Assembly (NCBI RefSeq): GCF_000522505.1
Contig: NZ_AZMV01000002.1
Location: 186,177 to 250,176 of the forward strand
Reading direction: 5' to 3'
From: Bifidobacterium moukalabense DSM 27321
GTDB taxonomy: Bacteria > Actinomycetota > Actinomycetes > Actinomycetales > Bifidobacteriaceae
DNA: 64,000 bases
Shown: positions 24,980 through 35,716 of the stretch, one piece after another
Layout: the number at the start of each line of letters is the position of its first letter
Position numbering within the stretch: position 1 is the stretch's first letter
The notes under the pieces: generated by a model
Database searches by the model: none
What the model was told of the DNA's origin: nothing
Seen by the model: the letters and a program-made list of their open reading frames with translations, nothing else
Position numbers and translations under genes: made by a program

Positions 24980-26008
24980 TCAGCGCTCCTTGGCGAGCCC
25001 GTCGGCGAAATCACCACATGCCTTGTCAAACTCCTTCGCGGCACGTTTGACCGCAAGACCCGGCTTGTCGGGGATGCGTATCTCCACGCGACCGATCAGA
25101 TCGCCGTTACTGCGCGGATTGGCAACGCCCTTGCCGGAGATGCGCACTTCGGTACCGCTCGAGGAGCCTGCCGGCACCTTAAAGGTGACTTCGTTGCCGT
25201 CGATGTCCCTGGCACTCACCTTCGCACCGGCGACGGCCTGTCCGACCGTAATCGGCAGGTCCATGACGATGTCGCGCTTGCGCATGGTGAACTTCGGGTC
25301 TTCGACGACGGAAATCTGCAGGTACAGATCGCCGTTCTTGCCGCCGTTGCGCCCCGGCTTGCCCTTGCCGGCAAGACGGATCTTCTGACCGTCCTTCACA
25401 CCGGCGGGGATGTGCGTCTTGAACTTCTTGCCACCGGCGCTCAGGGACACCGTCGCGCCCTTGATCGCCTGGCGGAAGGTCAGGTTGATCTTGGAATTGC
25501 GATCCTCGCCATCCTCAGGCTGCGGTGCGGCCTGCTCGTAGGCGCCATAGGGGCCACCCGCGCCAGCACCATATGCGCCCGCACCTTGGCCTGCGGCACC
25601 ACCGAACATCGAGAAGATGTCATTGAGATTCGGATTGCCTCCGCTGGTCTGAAAACGGATGCGCGATCCGTTGCCGCCCATGCCGGAGCCACCGAACATC
25701 GATCCGAAGATGTCGGAGAAACCGCTCGCGTCGAAGCCGTCTGCGCCGGAACCGCCGGCGAAGCGCGCGCCACCCATGCCGAACTGGCGGATGGCATCGT
25801 ACTTTTGACGGTTCTCCTTGTTGCTCAGCACGTCGTACGCCTCGGAGATGTCCTTGAACTTCTCCTCGGCCTCCTTGGTCTTGTTCAGATCAGGATGGTA
25901 CTTGCGCGCCAGCTTGCGGTACGCCTTGGTGATTTCGTCGTCGGTGGCCTCCTTGGAGACACCGAGGACCTTGTAGAAGTCTTTGCTCAGCCATTCATTC
26001 TCAGCCAT
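24980..26008 (-). CDS. dnaJ: DnaJ co-chaperone, type II (no zinc finger)
   Basis: A 342-residue J-protein that stimulates DnaK ATP hydrolysis. J domain at about 9-75 with HPD at 38-40; a Gly/Phe-rich region (about 80-160, several FGG and GAG runs); then C-terminal substrate-binding domains I and II (about 170-330). No CxxCxGxG repeats are present, so it is the zinc-finger-less form often paired with dnaK in actinobacteria, a zinc-finger form being encoded elsewhere as a rule. ATG at 26008 follows AAAGGAGG. Third gene of the HspR operon. Confidence 0.95.
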   Translation of the reverse strand: MAENEWLSKDFYKVLGVSKEATDDEITKAYRKLARKYHPDLNKTKEAEEKFKDISEAYDVLSNKENRQKYDAIRQFGMGGARFAGGSGADGFDASGFSDIFGSMFGGSGMGGNGSRIRFQTSGGNPNLNDIFSMFGGAAGQGAGAYGAGAGGPYGAYEQAAPQPEDGEDRNSKINLTFRQAIKGATVSLSAGGKKFKTHIPAGVKDGQKIRLAGKGKPGRNGGKNGDLYLQISVVEDPKFTMRKRDIVMDLPITVGQAVAGAKVSARDIDGNEVTFKVPAGSSSGTEVRISGKGVANPRSNGDLIGRVEIRIPDKPGLAVKRAAKEFDKACGDFADGLAKER

Positions 26009-26038
26009 GATGTGCCTCCTTTCGTGAGGTAGCTGACT

Positions 26039-26686
26039 TTAGTCCTGCGGGGAAGCCACGACCACGCGGGCCGCGCGAATCACACGGTCGCCGATGCGGT
26101 AGCCCGCCTCGACCACGGTATCGACGGTTTCCTTTTCGGCGGTCGGATCCGGCTTGTGCAGGATCGCATCGTGCCTGGTCGGGTCGAAGTCCTCGCCTTT
26201 TTCGCCGAACTTCTCGACGCCGAACTTCTCGAAGGCCTTGTCGATTTTCGTGGCGACGGCCTTGAAGGAATCATCCATTTCGCTGTGCTCACGGATGCGG
26301 TCGATGTCGTCAAGGGCCGGCAGCAGCGCGGTGAGCACGTCGATGATGCCGTGCTGGCGGAAGCGATCCTGCTCCTTCTTCGCGCGATTGCGGAAGTTGA
26401 TGAATTCCGCACGCTCACGCTGGAGGGCCTCAAGATATTCCGCGGCCTCCTTCTTGGCCTGGCCCAGCGGGGTCAGGGTTTCGGCGTCGGCGTCCGTGGC
26501 GTTTTCAGCGGCGGCGGAAGCCTCGGCCTGCGCCGAGGCGGCCGCCGTATCGGCAGCGGCCGCCTCGGGGGCACCGGCGGCAGCGTCATCAGCCGCCGGG
26601 CCGGTGCCGGAGGGAGCGGTCTGCCCGGACAGGTCGTCCATGTCGGGCAGATCGTTCAGATACTCGTCCTTGTTGAAGTCGGACAT
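26039..26686 (-). CDS. grpE: GrpE nucleotide-exchange factor
   Basis: A 215-residue dimeric exchange factor for DnaK. An acidic, Ala-rich disordered N-terminus (about 1-75) leads to the long coiled-coil helix (KKEAAEYLEALQRERAEFIN) and the beta domain near the C-terminus with YRIGDRVIRAARVVVA. It starts 2 bp after the dnaK stop, so translation is probably coupled. Second gene of the operon. Confidence 0.96.
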   Translation of the reverse strand: MSDFNKDEYLNDLPDMDDLSGQTAPSGTGPAADDAAAGAPEAAAADTAAASAQAEASAAAENATDADAETLTPLGQAKKEAAEYLEALQRERAEFINFRNRAKKEQDRFRQHGIIDVLTALLPALDDIDRIREHSEMDDSFKAVATKIDKAFEKFGVEKFGEKGEDFDPTRHDAILHKPDPTAEKETVDTVVEAGYRIGDRVIRAARVVVASPQD

Positions 26687-26688
26687 GA

Positions 26689-28563
<1,875 letters not shown>

Positions 28564-28652
28564 AACTTATCTCCTTTGCAAACTAGGTTCGCTGTTCGTT
28601 TTTTTCGTTCTTCGCTCGAGTTCCGGATTGCCGTCTCTCGTGCTTTCCAAAA

Positions 28653-28673
28653 CTTGAGCCTACACCACTCAAC
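28653..28673. promoter_or_regulatory. HAIR/HspR operator, proximal
   Basis: CTTGAGC-N7-ACTCAAC, close to the HAIR consensus CTTGAGT-N7-ACTCAAG, 90 bp upstream of dnaK. Confidence 0.9.
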
Positions 28674-28713
28674 TTTTAATCGCAAGTTATTATTCCCGGA
28701 ATCACAAAAAAAT

Positions 28714-28734
28714 CTTGAGTACATCTCACTCAAC
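28714..28734. promoter_or_regulatory. HAIR/HspR operator, distal
   Basis: CTTGAGT-N7-ACTCAAC, centred 61 bp (about six turns) from the proximal site, so both lie on the same helix face. Confidence 0.9.
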
Positions 28735-28751
28735 TTTGCCTATCCCACTCA

Positions 28752-28898
28752 ATCTGCCGACGCTCCCACCCATCTCACCGTCGGCGGATTGGGAATGCTC
28801 CAAACCACCGACGCTCAGCAGGCCCCAGCGTCGGCAGATACAGAAAATACCCCAAGCCGCCGATGCTCAGAGGGCCCTAAGCGTCGGCGGTTTGGGGG
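28752..28898 (-). terminator. Three consecutive hairpins after the phosphatase gene
   Basis: Three stem-loops built on the core CCGCCGACGCT and its complement: about 28752-28796, 28800-28838 and 28850-28897. The last has CCCCAAGCCGCCGATGCT pairing with AGCGTCGGCGGTTTGGGG and on the minus strand is followed by TATTTTC, so it is the likely terminator of the phosphatase gene. The other two are imperfect copies between it and the dnaK promoter. Confidence 0.7.
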
Positions 28899-28918
28899 GA
28901 ATGGATGAACGACCCGGA

Positions 28919-31012
28919 TCAGCGAGTGATCTTCGCAGTCTTGACGATCATCGCGATGGCAACCAGCACGGCCACGGCCAGCGCCACCGCGGCGACAGCG
29001 GTGCCAGTTTTGCCCAGCGGCGAAACATTCGATTCGGCGCCGGTGGCGGCGGTCGCATCGACCTTGCCGGAGGTGATGGTGCCGTCGCCCTTGTTGCCGG
29101 CATCCGTGTTCTTGCCGGCAGAGGCGGAGGATGCGGCCGGAGCCTGGAATTCGCCGGAATCATACGTCACACCGGACTGGCGGCCGTTCACACTCAGCGT
29201 ATAGGTTTCGCCTTCCTTCATGCCGTCGAGCGCAATGTCGGTGATCTGCGCGGTCTTGACGCGCACACCCGAGACCGGAGTGGAGGAATCGGAGGCGGCC
29301 ACGACATTGCCGGAGGCATCCTTCAGCTCGTAGGAAAGCACCGCATCGCCGTTGAATCCCGTAGCTTCAGCCACGTACTTGCCGTCCTTGAGCTTGACCG
29401 AGACGGTGGCGTCCTTCGACAGCGCATTCTGCTGGTCGGTGGTGGTGGCCAGACCAAGCGCACCGGCGATGGTGTAGAAGTTATCGGTCTGGTCGCTCAG
29501 GCCGACCACACGCTGCGCACCGGGTCCGGAGGCTGCGATGCGCAGCTGGGTGCCGGTGTGGGACATGTCGCCGCCGTTGTAGCCGCCATCCTCGTCGCGG
29601 GAGTCGTTTTCGGCGGTGCCGTAGGAGACGACCATATTGTTGCCATCGGCGGTCTTGAGCACGGTGGAGAGCGCGTAGGCCGGCTGGGAGTTGAGAATCT
29701 GCGAAGTGTGCGCGTGATCGGCGGTAACGATCACCAGAGTGTTGGAGAGGTCGACGTTCTGCAGCACATAGGAGATGGCCTGATCGAAGTCATCGGTCTC
29801 GCCGATCTGACCGCAGGCGTTGCCGGCATGGTCCTGCTTGTCGATCGAAGCGCCCTCGATCTGCAGGAAGAAGCCGTTGGACTGGCTGGCCGGGTTCGCA
29901 TTAAGCAGTTCGAGAGCCTTCTTGGACATGTCCTTGAGCGAGGAGCCCTGGTTGCCGAGCCACTGGTCATTCACCGTGCATACGGTCGGATTGGCATCCT
30001 TGGCCGGATCCTTGGCGGTGGCCTTCGACGCGTTGAACTTGGTCGGCATGTTGCCGTCGCTCATCAGGGCGAGCACCGGCTGGCCTTCCTTGTATTCGAG
30101 CGCGTTCATGGCCGCCGGATCGTTTTCGACGGTCTGGTAGCCCATTTCCTTGGCCTGCTCCCACACGGTCTTACCCGCATATTCACCGCCCTGCACGGTC
30201 TGGCGGAAGTACTTGGAACCACCACCGATGGTCACATCGGCACGGGTGTCGAGCAGCTGCTCGGAGATGGAACCGATGCCGCCGTTCTCCTTGAGCTGGC
30301 TGGCCAGGCAACGCTTCAGCGCGTCATTGGAGGAGCCGTCGGTCTTGCCTTGCGGGCCATAGCAGCCGCGTTCGGTGGAATGCGATTCCAGCACCGCCGG
30401 GGTGGCGTCCTGGATTTCCGCGGTGGTCACGTTGCCGGTCGCCTTGCCGGCGGCCTTCGCGAGTTCGAAAAGATTGAGCTGCGGATTGCCGTACACGTCG
30501 ACATCCACGGCGTTGTTGTAGGTCTTGGTACCGGTGGCCCAGGCGGAGCCGGATGCGGAGGAGTCGGTAACGTCGGTGAGCTTGCCGGGATTCGAATTGG
30601 CCTTCAGATTACCCTTGCCGTCCTTGCCGACGGCACTGTCGGAGCTGTTGGAGCCGAGCGAGAAGGTCGTGTACTGGCCGGTGCCGACCTCCACGTCGTC
30701 GAGGGCACCGGGCTGCCCGACTGCGTCAAGCCCGTCGAAATGGCCGTTGGCGCCCTTGAGATAGTCGCGCGCCACGGTGATTTCGGAATCGCCCATACCA
30801 TCGCCGATGAACAGGACGACGTTCTTGGCGGTCTTGTTGCCGATTGCGGCGATGCGCTGCGCACCGCCGTGCTGGGCCAGTTCGGCCACGGACTTGCCGT
30901 TCGGGCTGTAGGTGGATGCGCTATCGGCGAGCGCCGGTACGGCGAGCGCGCCGAGCGTGGCGACGGAGGCGAACGCCGCGACGGCGCCCTTGAGAGCCTT
31001 GTGCTTGCTCAT
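28919..31012 (-). CDS. phoA: Secreted, membrane-anchored alkaline phosphatase
   Basis: A 697-residue extracellular phosphomonoesterase. Signal peptide about 1-29 (MSKHKALKGAVAAFASVATL, cut after PALA). Metal and active-site blocks: FIGDGMGDSE (D71), DSSASGSAW with nucleophile S151, IEGASIDKQDH, VTADHAHTS, DMSHTGTQ. After the catalytic domain comes a beta-rich region (about 540-630), an Ala/Ser/Gly linker and a C-terminal hydrophobic segment with KTAKITR. PLGKTG before this segment resembles a degenerate sortase signal. ATG at 31012 was chosen for the signal peptide; the ribosome site is AAGAAG. It should release phosphate at the cell surface. Confidence 0.93.
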   Translation of the reverse strand: MSKHKALKGAVAAFASVATLGALAVPALADSASTYSPNGKSVAELAQHGGAQRIAAIGNKTAKNVVLFIGDGMGDSEITVARDYLKGANGHFDGLDAVGQPGALDDVEVGTGQYTTFSLGSNSSDSAVGKDGKGNLKANSNPGKLTDVTDSSASGSAWATGTKTYNNAVDVDVYGNPQLNLFELAKAAGKATGNVTTAEIQDATPAVLESHSTERGCYGPQGKTDGSSNDALKRCLASQLKENGGIGSISEQLLDTRADVTIGGGSKYFRQTVQGGEYAGKTVWEQAKEMGYQTVENDPAAMNALEYKEGQPVLALMSDGNMPTKFNASKATAKDPAKDANPTVCTVNDQWLGNQGSSLKDMSKKALELLNANPASQSNGFFLQIEGASIDKQDHAGNACGQIGETDDFDQAISYVLQNVDLSNTLVIVTADHAHTSQILNSQPAYALSTVLKTADGNNMVVSYGTAENDSRDEDGGYNGGDMSHTGTQLRIAASGPGAQRVVGLSDQTDNFYTIAGALGLATTTDQQNALSKDATVSVKLKDGKYVAEATGFNGDAVLSYELKDASGNVVAASDSSTPVSGVRVKTAQITDIALDGMKEGETYTLSVNGRQSGVTYDSGEFQAPAASSASAGKNTDAGNKGDGTITSGKVDATAATGAESNVSPLGKTGTAVAAVALAVAVLVAIAMIVKTAKITR

Positions 31013-31187
31013 ATGTTCTTCTTTCTTCTGCACGCGGAACCTTTCCGCGCCATATGTTGCGGAACCTTGCGTTTCCATCGCCCACGCTAAACGCCAAAAA
31101 CCAACGCAGTTCAATTCGCACCTCAACGGCAGATGAATTCTGGGCACGTCAAGGTGAACTCTCCCCTAACGACGCAAATGGGTCTGC

Positions 31188-31222
31188 GATCCCCTTGTTA
31201 CGAGGATGGTCGCGGACCCATT
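31188..31222 (-). terminator. Hairpin terminator after the GH31 gene
   Basis: ATGGGTCTGCGA (31188-31199) pairs with TCGCGGACCCAT (31210-31221) with one T-G pair; on the minus strand CCCATTTGCG follows. It is 68 bp beyond the GH31 stop. Confidence 0.55.
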
Positions 31223-31289
31223 GTCTTCTTGTCTGTGTGGATTGGGCGCCAGTTCGCCATACATGGTGGCCAGCCCGCAGCATGCATAA

Positions 31290-33839
31290 TTAGCCGCGCA
31301 ACAGAATCTCCTCCAAGACGCCGTTTACCGCGTCGGGCATGCCGTATGCGACGAACGGTTCCTTGCTGAAGCGTGGTTTGCTGTCGAGCGTACGCAAGGC
31401 GCCAACCGCTCGGACGCCTTGTTCTCGGATTGCCTGTAACGCATGCTCTTTGGTGATATACGGCATCTGTGCATGTAGCAGCGCATCAAGTACATCCTTG
31501 TCAATCGGATTATCCGCGACGGACAAACCTTTTGGAACGGCGACACTCAGCCGAGCAGTTGAAGGCACGTCATGTACGGCGACGGACAGGCTCAGCGTCT
31601 GTTCATCGTACGCAATCTCAGCCGTCTCGCAGGCGATGCCGTTGATGGTAACCTGCAGTTCGCCGGTCCCAACCGGCGAGACGCCACGGAACACAATCGT
31701 CCAATCGCGTCGTTCCGGCACGGATTCGACGGCTCCGTCAACCGGTGAAATCTCGAACCGACTGCCGCCTGATCCGGTAGCGTCACCATCCTTGGCACTA
31801 TCAGCAATGTCGGCACGCCAATCGAACGTCATCATCGTATCCGCGATATGCGCACGTCTCGCGCAGGATACGATTCCGTCATCCTCACGCAACGTGAAAG
31901 TTCCGTCCGCACCGGGGAAAACCAGCACGTGCAGGACCGAGGGATTGCGAAGGTCGTTGACATCGTCACCGGTTGCAAGTTCCTGCAACGGAATGATGCC
32001 ACCCGCTTTAGCGAACACAGGTGTGCGGTCAAGCGCGCGCCACACTTCAAGTCGCCGCCCGGACGCGTTATCGGAGACATAGCGCCGTCCATCGAAGAAG
32101 TCGTACCATTCGCCTTGCGGCAACCATGCTTCAGTCCTGCCACGCTGTGCCGTCGGATCGTCATCGGTCACGATGGGTGCCACCAGCAGTTCGGTACCGA
32201 ATCGGAATTCGTCTGGCACTTCGTAGGCTTGCGGATTGTTCGGTTCGCTCCAATACATCGGTTCGACCAGCGGCCGTCCGTCAAGCGCCGCACGATAGTT
32301 CATCGTGTACAAGTACGGCAGCAGCATATGGCGCAGTCTCAGTGAGGCGACCATGGCCGCATGCACATCGCCGGAAAAGTTCCATGGCTCCTTGCCGGTG
32401 AACGGCGAGCTGCTTGAATGCAGGCGGTTAATCGGGCTGAAGGTGCCCAACTGGTACCAACGGACCTCTAGATGTTCATTACGGTAGCCACACATATGCC
32501 CACCGATGTCATGACTCCACCAGCCATAGCCGATGTTCGATGCGGTCGCGGTGAAATATGGCTGGAATTGCAATGACTCCCATGTGACGATGGTGTCGCC
32601 GGAGAAGCCTACCGGATAGCGATGCGAACCGGGACCGGCGTAACGGGAGAAGGTCAATGGCCAGCGGCCGTCGCGCCCGGAGTCTAGGTAGTGCATGTGA
32701 TTGAGCACCCACAGCGGGTCAAGTCCCGGTTGCCGGGTCACACCGCCCTGTTGCCAGTCGAGCCACCAGAAGTCGACGCCCTCATCTTCCATACGGTGAT
32801 GCATGCCGAGATATGCATCGACGAAGTCCGGATTGGTCAGGTCGAATTCCGCAGCCTCCCCGGTCGTGGGGTCAATGCCGACACGTTTGGCGACCGTTTC
32901 GTAATCGTCCTCGTACGCACGTATGCCGTCGCGAGGATGCACGTTCAATGTGGCCTTCAGCCCGCGTTCGTGCAGACTGCGCAGAAATGCACAATGATCC
33001 GGGAATAGCTGACTGTTCCACGAATAGCCGGTCCAGCCGGAACCATATTTCGGATTCACGTCATCGACACGATGCCAATCCATATCGATGACCGACGTGG
33101 TGAACGGGATACCCTCATTCTTGAAACGATCCATCAGTTCCAGGTATTCCGTCTGCGTGTAACGGTAGTAGCGACTCCACCAGTTGCCAAGCGCATAGCG
33201 CGGCAGCAACGGGGTCGGTCCAGCCAGCGTATAGAAGTCCTGCACAGCTTCGATGTAACGACGCCCGTATCCGAAGAAATAGATGTCGGTTTCCGCATGA
33301 TCTCTTGGCCTAACCCAAGTGCCGAGCGGATTCGTCTTGCCGTCGACCTCATCGGCCTCGACGATGACGTTCGATCCGGAATCATCGATTACAGCCCAAC
33401 CGTCACGTGAGAGTACACCGTCATCCAACGCGATTTCGCCATCAGCCTCGTCGAGTGTACGCGCGGTACCTTTGAGATTATGCAGAGACGCATCGCCGTA
33501 ATGCCAAGTATTGAACTGAGTATCGGAGACGCCTTTGACGACGATGCTCAGCCCTTCCTTGCTGAACGGTTTGCCGTCGTAGGTCAGGTAGAGTGCAGGG
33601 GTATCGACGATGAGCAGCCCGTTACGATGCGTTACGGTGAATTCCGGATCGGCTCCAAAGTCGCGATTGACGGCCATCTGCGTCAACCGATCCTCAAACT
33701 CGCCTGAATCGGACCATTCGAGCCGAATGAGGGATTCAGTGAGGATGCCGATCCTCCAATGCTCGCCCTGTAGGACTGTCGCGTCGCGCATGCACGGTTG
33801 TGCATTACGTACATAGTCGATGAATACGTTGCTTGTCAT
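31290..33839 (-). CDS. GH31 alpha-glucosidase-like enzyme
   Basis: An 849-residue cytoplasmic GH31 protein, longer and only distantly like the YicI-type enzyme in this window. N-terminal beta-sandwich (about 1-215), barrel with nucleophile D361 in DFWWLDWQQGG and acid D415 in GFSGDTIVTW, then YGWWSHDIGGH and C-terminal sandwich domains. The ATG at 33839 was preferred to a GTG at 33863 that would overlap the permease gene more. It is the last gene of an importer operon (lipoprotein, two permeases, GH31) opposite a LacI gene. An alpha-glucoside is the likely substrate, but GH31 also covers alpha-galactosidases, alpha-xylosidases and others. Confidence 0.9.
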   Translation of the reverse strand: MTSNVFIDYVRNAQPCMRDATVLQGEHWRIGILTESLIRLEWSDSGEFEDRLTQMAVNRDFGADPEFTVTHRNGLLIVDTPALYLTYDGKPFSKEGLSIVVKGVSDTQFNTWHYGDASLHNLKGTARTLDEADGEIALDDGVLSRDGWAVIDDSGSNVIVEADEVDGKTNPLGTWVRPRDHAETDIYFFGYGRRYIEAVQDFYTLAGPTPLLPRYALGNWWSRYYRYTQTEYLELMDRFKNEGIPFTTSVIDMDWHRVDDVNPKYGSGWTGYSWNSQLFPDHCAFLRSLHERGLKATLNVHPRDGIRAYEDDYETVAKRVGIDPTTGEAAEFDLTNPDFVDAYLGMHHRMEDEGVDFWWLDWQQGGVTRQPGLDPLWVLNHMHYLDSGRDGRWPLTFSRYAGPGSHRYPVGFSGDTIVTWESLQFQPYFTATASNIGYGWWSHDIGGHMCGYRNEHLEVRWYQLGTFSPINRLHSSSSPFTGKEPWNFSGDVHAAMVASLRLRHMLLPYLYTMNYRAALDGRPLVEPMYWSEPNNPQAYEVPDEFRFGTELLVAPIVTDDDPTAQRGRTEAWLPQGEWYDFFDGRRYVSDNASGRRLEVWRALDRTPVFAKAGGIIPLQELATGDDVNDLRNPSVLHVLVFPGADGTFTLREDDGIVSCARRAHIADTMMTFDWRADIADSAKDGDATGSGGSRFEISPVDGAVESVPERRDWTIVFRGVSPVGTGELQVTINGIACETAEIAYDEQTLSLSVAVHDVPSTARLSVAVPKGLSVADNPIDKDVLDALLHAQMPYITKEHALQAIREQGVRAVGALRTLDSKPRFSKEPFVAYGMPDAVNGVLEEILLRG

Positions 33840-33852
33840 GGTGTTTCCCACT

Positions 33853-34674
33853 TTACTTGCCACTGCCAGTCGCGATGCCGGCGATGAACTGCTTCTGGAA
33901 GATCATGTAGACGATGATTACCGGCACGATGGCCAGTGAGGTGGCCGCGAACAGTCCGCCGTAATCAGTGCCGTACTGGCCGTTAAAAGCCTTCAATCCA
34001 ACGGCGAGCAGCTGCTTTTTCTCATCAGTGATCATAAGGAACGGCCACAGGTAGTCTTCCCAGTTCCACAGGAACGTGAATATCGCCAATGCTGCGATGG
34101 TATTGTGGCTCATCGGCAGGATGATGCTGTGGAAGATTCTGGTTTCGGAAGCACCGTCGAGTTTAGCGGCTTCAATCAGCTCATCGGAGATGCCGGAGAT
34201 GGATTGGCGGAACAGGAAGATGCCGAACGCGCTTATCATGCCAGGCAATACGAGGGACGTGTAGGTGTCTTGCAAACCCCAGTTGGTGAACATCTCGTAC
34301 TGCGGAATGATGGTTACGGCCCATGGGATCATCATGGTGCTCATGACGACGCCGAAAAGCAGGTTACGGCCACGGAAGCGCATTTTGGAAAACACGTAGC
34401 CGAGCACGGCACTGGTATAAATCGCGATACCGGTTTTCAGACCCGCTACGACCAGAGAGTTGATGAACAAGCGCAGGAAATTGAATTTTTCCTGGATACT
34501 CACATAGTTGGCAAGTGTGGATGGCTTGGGGAACAGCCCTCCGGTCACCTTGACGATCTCGCTGTTCGGTGCAAATGACGAGATAAACATCCAGATGAAA
34601 GGAACGATGGTGATAAGGGCGACGACGAACAATAACGCAGTGAGGATGATGCCGCCGATTCTGCGATTTTTCAT
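33853..34674 (-). CDS. CUT1 ABC-transporter permease, MalG type (GH31 system)
   Basis: A 273-residue permease, six predicted helices, EAA loop EAAKLDGASETRIFHSIILP. The C-terminus is QKQFIAGIATGSGK. Its start overlaps the end of the MalF-type gene by 4 bp (ATGA), implying translational coupling; it ends 14 bp before the GH31 start. Confidence 0.93.
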   Translation of the reverse strand: MKNRRIGGIILTALLFVVALITIVPFIWMFISSFAPNSEIVKVTGGLFPKPSTLANYVSIQEKFNFLRLFINSLVVAGLKTGIAIYTSAVLGYVFSKMRFRGRNLLFGVVMSTMMIPWAVTIIPQYEMFTNWGLQDTYTSLVLPGMISAFGIFLFRQSISGISDELIEAAKLDGASETRIFHSIILPMSHNTIAALAIFTFLWNWEDYLWPFLMITDEKKQLLAVGLKAFNGQYGTDYGGLFAATSLAIVPVIIVYMIFQKQFIAGIATGSGK

Positions 34675-35558
34675 GCCAGGTCCTCCGAATCTCCCGAAAT
34701 CTTGAACATGATGAGGGTCAGCACGCCGGTAAAGAGGAAGAGGATGACCGCCTGCGCCGACGCGACTCCGAAGTTATATTTCTGGAATGCCTGATCGAAG
34801 ATGAGATAGCTGATGGTGTAGGTCGATGTTCCCGGCCCGCCTTCGGTCATAACGAGAATCTGCACATATGCCTGCAGATAGCTGATAAGCGACGTGATGA
34901 CGATGAATAAGGTGGTTGATTTAAGTAGTGGCAGAGTGATTTTAAAGAAAATCTGCACTGAATTAGCCCCATCGATGGCGGCTGCCTCATAGACATCGCG
35001 CGGCAGATTCATCAGACCAGCCAAATACAGAACAGTAGCGTAGCCGAAATCCTTCCAGATGGTCATAATGATGATTGCGGGCATGGCCCACTTGGTGTCA
35101 TGCAGCCAGTTGATATCAAGTCCAGTGACTTTGTCCACCATGCCAAACTGCGGATCGAACATCCACATCCACACGAAAGAAACCGCAACGAGCGGGGTGA
35201 TGGTCGGCATATAGAATAAGCCACGCAACGTGTCCTTGCATTTGACGAGTTTGGCGCTCAGCAGCAACGCCAGCCCCAGGCCCAACACAATGCGAAAGAC
35301 AGTGGATACTCCCGCGAACACCGCCGTGTTCCACATGGAACTCCAGAAAAGCTTATCGGTCAGAATTTGTTTGAAGTTGTCGAAACCGACCCAGTCATAG
35401 GTACCGACCAAAGGATTCCAGTCATGCAAGCTGCCGGCAAACGCCTTGATGATCGGATAGGCTAGGAATACGGCGAAGTAGACCACCAAGAAGGTGACCG
35501 CCATGTTACGTAGGGTGAAAATCCTTGACAGTAGAGATTCACCGTTCTTGTTCTTCAT
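34671..35558 (-). CDS. CUT1 ABC-transporter permease, MalF type (GH31 system)
   Basis: A 295-residue permease with first helix at about 15-35, EAA loop EAAAIDGANSVQIFFKITLP and the block MTEGGPGTSTYTISYLIF. The start follows AAAGAGGCGAG. It forms the channel together with the overlapping MalG-type subunit. Confidence 0.93.
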   Translation of the reverse strand: MKNKNGESLLSRIFTLRNMAVTFLVVYFAVFLAYPIIKAFAGSLHDWNPLVGTYDWVGFDNFKQILTDKLFWSSMWNTAVFAGVSTVFRIVLGLGLALLLSAKLVKCKDTLRGLFYMPTITPLVAVSFVWMWMFDPQFGMVDKVTGLDINWLHDTKWAMPAIIIMTIWKDFGYATVLYLAGLMNLPRDVYEAAAIDGANSVQIFFKITLPLLKSTTLFIVITSLISYLQAYVQILVMTEGGPGTSTYTISYLIFDQAFQKYNFGVASAQAVILFLFTGVLTLIMFKISGDSEDLA

Positions 35559-35636
35559 TGAATCTCGCCTCTTTATTGAGTTGAATCAGGCCGGTGTGCC
35601 AGTGCACTGTGCCGACATATGCTGTTTCTGAGAAAA

Positions 35637-35677
35637 ACAGCCGCGACGCGGAAGGAATGGGGCCGTGCCGCGGCTGT
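35637..35677 (-). repeat. Intercistronic hairpin between binding-protein and permease genes
   Basis: ACAGCCGCG (35637-35645) pairs with CGCGGCTGT (35669-35677); inner bases pair partly. No U-run on the minus strand. Its position, just after the lipoprotein gene, is the same as in the other importer operons. Confidence 0.6.
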
Positions 35678-35716
35678 AAATTGGGTGGGAATGGAAGGGA
35701 AGAGAACCGTCGATGG

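Noticed and set aside
28715-31090. A 791-codon open frame on the plus strand
   Set aside because: Antisense to the alkaline phosphatase gene, whose signal peptide, active site and anchor are all clear.
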